A stretch of DNA of 6,904 nt from an uncultured Acidobacteriaceae bacterium (lineage in GTDB: Bacteria; Acidobacteriota; Terriglobia; Terriglobales; Acidobacteriaceae), in assembly GCA_903842845.1 (NCBI GenBank), contig CAIMNN010000048.1:1-6904 (forward strand), in the 5' to 3' direction. Below are positions 5,628 to 6,904 of the stretch, piece by piece. Within the stretch, counting starts at the first letter, position 1, and every line of letters begins with the position of its first letter. Below the pieces are notes generated by a model that was not told the DNA's origin, did no database searches, and was given only the letters and a program-made list of their open reading frames with translations. The translations under genes and the position numbers were made by a program.

Positions 5628-6464
5628 TTACTGACAGGTGAAGTAGGTGTGAATCTGAGCGTTCGCAAAATCTGCGTAGTTATTGAAGTTGTAGACGATG
5701 ATGCCGATGTCAGCGCCAGCGGAAATTTTATATGTGTTGCCCGCGTTACAGGTGGTGGGTTGGCCGTTATTGCCGGTGATAGTGCAAGCAATATTGGTTT
5801 CCGGCGCAACGCTGTATGGAAATGAACCAGGGCCGCCGTAAATGATTTCAAAGACAGCTTGCGAGGTTCCGCCAACGTTGTACGCAGTGACGTTGAAGTT
5901 GGAGATAGTGCAGGTTTGATTGGCTGGAATGGTGCTGGCTTCAATGGTTGCAGGTGTGCTCCAGATACGCGCATAACTTGGCCCATAAGCGGGGAAGACA
6001 ATATACGTGCCGCCGGAGGCTGGCATGGTAGTGCTGGCTGACCAGAGCTGTGTGCTGGCTGGACCTTGCTGGCCAGTTGAGCCGGTGTCACCCTTGTCGC
6101 CTTTGTCGCCTTTATCGCCCTTGTCGCCTTTTAGTCCGGGAGGGCCTTGGGGGCCGACCGCGCCGAGGGTGAGGTCGAAGTTGGCGCTAAAGAATCCGCA
6201 ACTGAGCGCAAGGGTGTAAGTGCCCGGGTTGATGTTGTTCGGCAGGTTGGCAGTAACGCTGGTCGCGCTGTTCACCGTGTACGTCAGCGCGGAGCCGGAG
6301 AGGGAGACATGCAGTTTAGGCGAAGCGCAGAAGTTGACGCCTGTGATACTGAGCTGAGTTTGATTGTTGACCGGAATGACGGTCGTGATGCTGGGCACCT
6401 GCGCGTTGAGCAGGGCTACAAAGAACAGTAAGAGAGACGAAAGGGGAAGCAACTTTCTGAACAT
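5628..6464 (-). CDS. Secreted IPT/collagen-like repeat protein (paralogue C)
   Basis: The 278-residue product has a signal peptide (1-21, ending LLNA), an IPT/TIG-like domain (about 23-100; 82 of the first 100 residues match paralogue B by hand count), 12 Gly-X-Y triplets (101-136), and a diverged C-terminal domain ending in YFTCQ. Its stalk differs from A and B: it has four consecutive GDK triplets rather than two, and lacks the GPQGDPGPKG part. The WSAS motif after the stalk (141-144) is kept. Cysteines are at 46, 89, 185, 227, 239 and 277. The ATG at 6464 follows AAGGAG. It has its own duplicated leader and terminator, so it is probably a single-gene unit. Function unknown; extracellular or cell-surface location is inferred from the signal peptide and absence of other membrane segments. 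Confidence 0.9.
   Translation of the reverse strand: MFRKLLPLSSLLLFFVALLNAQVPSITTVIPVNNQTQLSITGVNFCASPKLHVSLSGSALTYTVNSATSVTANLPNNINPGTYTLALSCGFFSANFDLTLGAVGPQGPPGLKGDKGDKGDKGDKGDTGSTGQQGPASTQLWSASTTMPASGGTYIVFPAYGPSYARIWSTPATIEASTIPANQTCTISNFNVTAYNVGGTSQAVFEIIYGGPGSFPYSVAPETNIACTITGNNGQPTTCNAGNTYKISAGADIGIIVYNFNNYADFANAQIHTYFTCQ
6057..6164 (-). repeat. Collagen-like Gly-X-Y segment of paralogue C
   Basis: This encodes residues 101-136, twelve triplets. A run of GDK units at 6084-6128 (four GDK then GDT) makes a 9-bp DNA repeat that is expanded by two units relative to A and B. Confidence 0.88.
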
Positions 6465-6562
6465 AGTTCTCCTTGGGATCTATTGCATTGAATTTTGAGT
6501 AGAGCGGGGAATGAGAACTTAGATTGGTTGCATGATGACACAGTGAATGATGGGTTGGAAAC
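6465..6562 (-). promoter_or_regulatory. Leader/promoter region of paralogue C, duplicated
   Basis: This is the counterpart of 5386-5482: an exact match through 6513, one indel in a variable stretch (6514-6530), then a near-exact match to 6562. It carries the ribosome binding site AAGGAG just before the ATG at 6464. Upstream of it (6563-6660) the sequence is AT-rich with no gene. Confidence 0.55.
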
Positions 6563-6660
6563 GATAAAAAGATGAAAATTTCAAAGTTAATGGGAAATAT
6601 TGACTGGATTGTTGAGTTTTTGGCCCGGGGCATGATGGAGAAATATTTGCTTGGGCAAAG

Positions 6661-6692
6661 AAAATCCCCCGGCGGAGGTCTTTCGCCGGGGG
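6661..6692 (-). terminator. Intrinsic terminator with no coding gene upstream
   Basis: The 9-bp perfect stem CCCCCGGCG (6666-6674) with CGCCGGGGG (6684-6692), 9-base loop, is followed on the minus strand by ATTTTCTTTG. The arm resembles the terminators at 3579 and 5586. No stop codon lies in any minus-strand frame within about 40 bases before it, so it does not directly follow a protein gene. Confidence 0.7.
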
Positions 6693-6898
6693 TACTTGTT
6701 CGGACACAAGTATGAGTAGCATCCAAGAAAAAGTCAGGGACCAGTAGCCGTCACTGGAGGTCGGTAGTGCGCGGCTACTGGCGATCCCCGTATCAACGAA
6801 GCATGCTGCGGCTTCCCCTTTCCACTGCAGCCTCGTGTCTACTGGCTCAAGGGAGCGGTGGTGCATCCCGAGCCTGGTTGACAAATTGAGTCTCTCCC
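6666..6898 (-). ncRNA. Candidate structured non-coding RNA ending in a terminator
   Basis: On the minus strand three hairpins precede the terminator. First, 6836-6883: GACA/TGTC outer pairs, then GAGCC/GGCTC and TCCC/GGGA with a 2-base bulge. Second, 6796-6836: ACGA/TCGT outer pairs and GCTGC/GCAGC, loop rich in A and G. Third, 6737-6788: a perfect 10-bp stem (6741-6750 with 6772-6781) closed outside by GGGA/TCCC and extended inside by CACT/AGTG. Open frames here are short and unconvincing. I do not match it to a known family: TCCCTTGAGCC recalls 6S RNA, but the separate-hairpin layout does not fit the 6S long rod. It could be a small RNA or an attenuated leader for paralogue C. The 5' end is not defined and may lie beyond the window. 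Confidence 0.35.
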
Positions 6899-6904
6899 AT
6901 GGTG

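Noticed and set aside
6316..6884. Minus-strand open frames of 121 and 136 codons at the right edge
   Set aside because: They run through the terminator hairpin and the duplicated leader of paralogue C, have no recognisable domain, and read as non-coding translation.
6847..6904. Possible C-terminal end of a minus-strand gene entering from the right (frame ending with TGA at 6847-6849)
   Set aside because: Only 18 codons are visible and nothing is recognisable; the bases instead pair into a hairpin. It cannot be decided without flanking sequence.

Overview
The window looks like chromosomal DNA of a diderm soil bacterium, most likely Acidobacteriota (Terriglobia; Granulicella/Edaphobacter/Terriglobus-like). 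This is inferred from an LptE lipoprotein (so an outer membrane), the lptE/holA neighbourhood, GC-rich core genes, and IPT/collagen-like secreted proteins of a kind I associate with that phylum. No rRNA or other phylogenetic marker is present, so the assignment is moderate.

Layout. 24-446 (+) is a small AT-rich four-helix membrane protein of unknown function. It converges on 468-1628 (-), holA, the DNA polymerase III delta (clamp-loader) subunit. A 373-bp gene-free spacer (1629-2001) holds a G-run tract, an 8-bp tandem repeat and a palindromic dispersed-type repeat. Next is lptE (2002-2523, -). Divergent from it is a two-gene operon (2665-3562, +): an ECF sigma factor and a translationally overlapping zinc-binding anti-sigma factor with a C-x25-H-x3-C-x2-C motif. 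A strong hairpin at 3579-3611 is placed to terminate transcription from both sides.

The right half (3624-6464, -) carries three tandem paralogues. Each has a signal peptide, an IPT/TIG-like domain, a short collagen-like Gly-X-Y stalk, and a strongly diverged C-terminal domain that keeps four cysteines and ends in Phe-Thr-Cys-Gln. The first two in transcription order (5628-6464 and 4534-5385) have nearly the same ~100-bp leader. The first is followed by its own terminator. The second and third (4534-5385, 3624-4472) look like a bicistron ending at the shared terminator.

The right edge (about 6661-6898) has no convincing protein gene. Read on the minus strand it contains three successive hairpins followed by a GC-rich stem and a T-rich tract, so it is a candidate structured non-coding RNA or leader.

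Functionally, the left half is housekeeping (replication clamp loading, LPS export) plus a stress-type regulator. The right half is an accessory family of probably exported collagen-like proteins. The strongest candidate for something little described is this family, with its conserved stalk and diversified tip, together with the structured RNA upstream of it.
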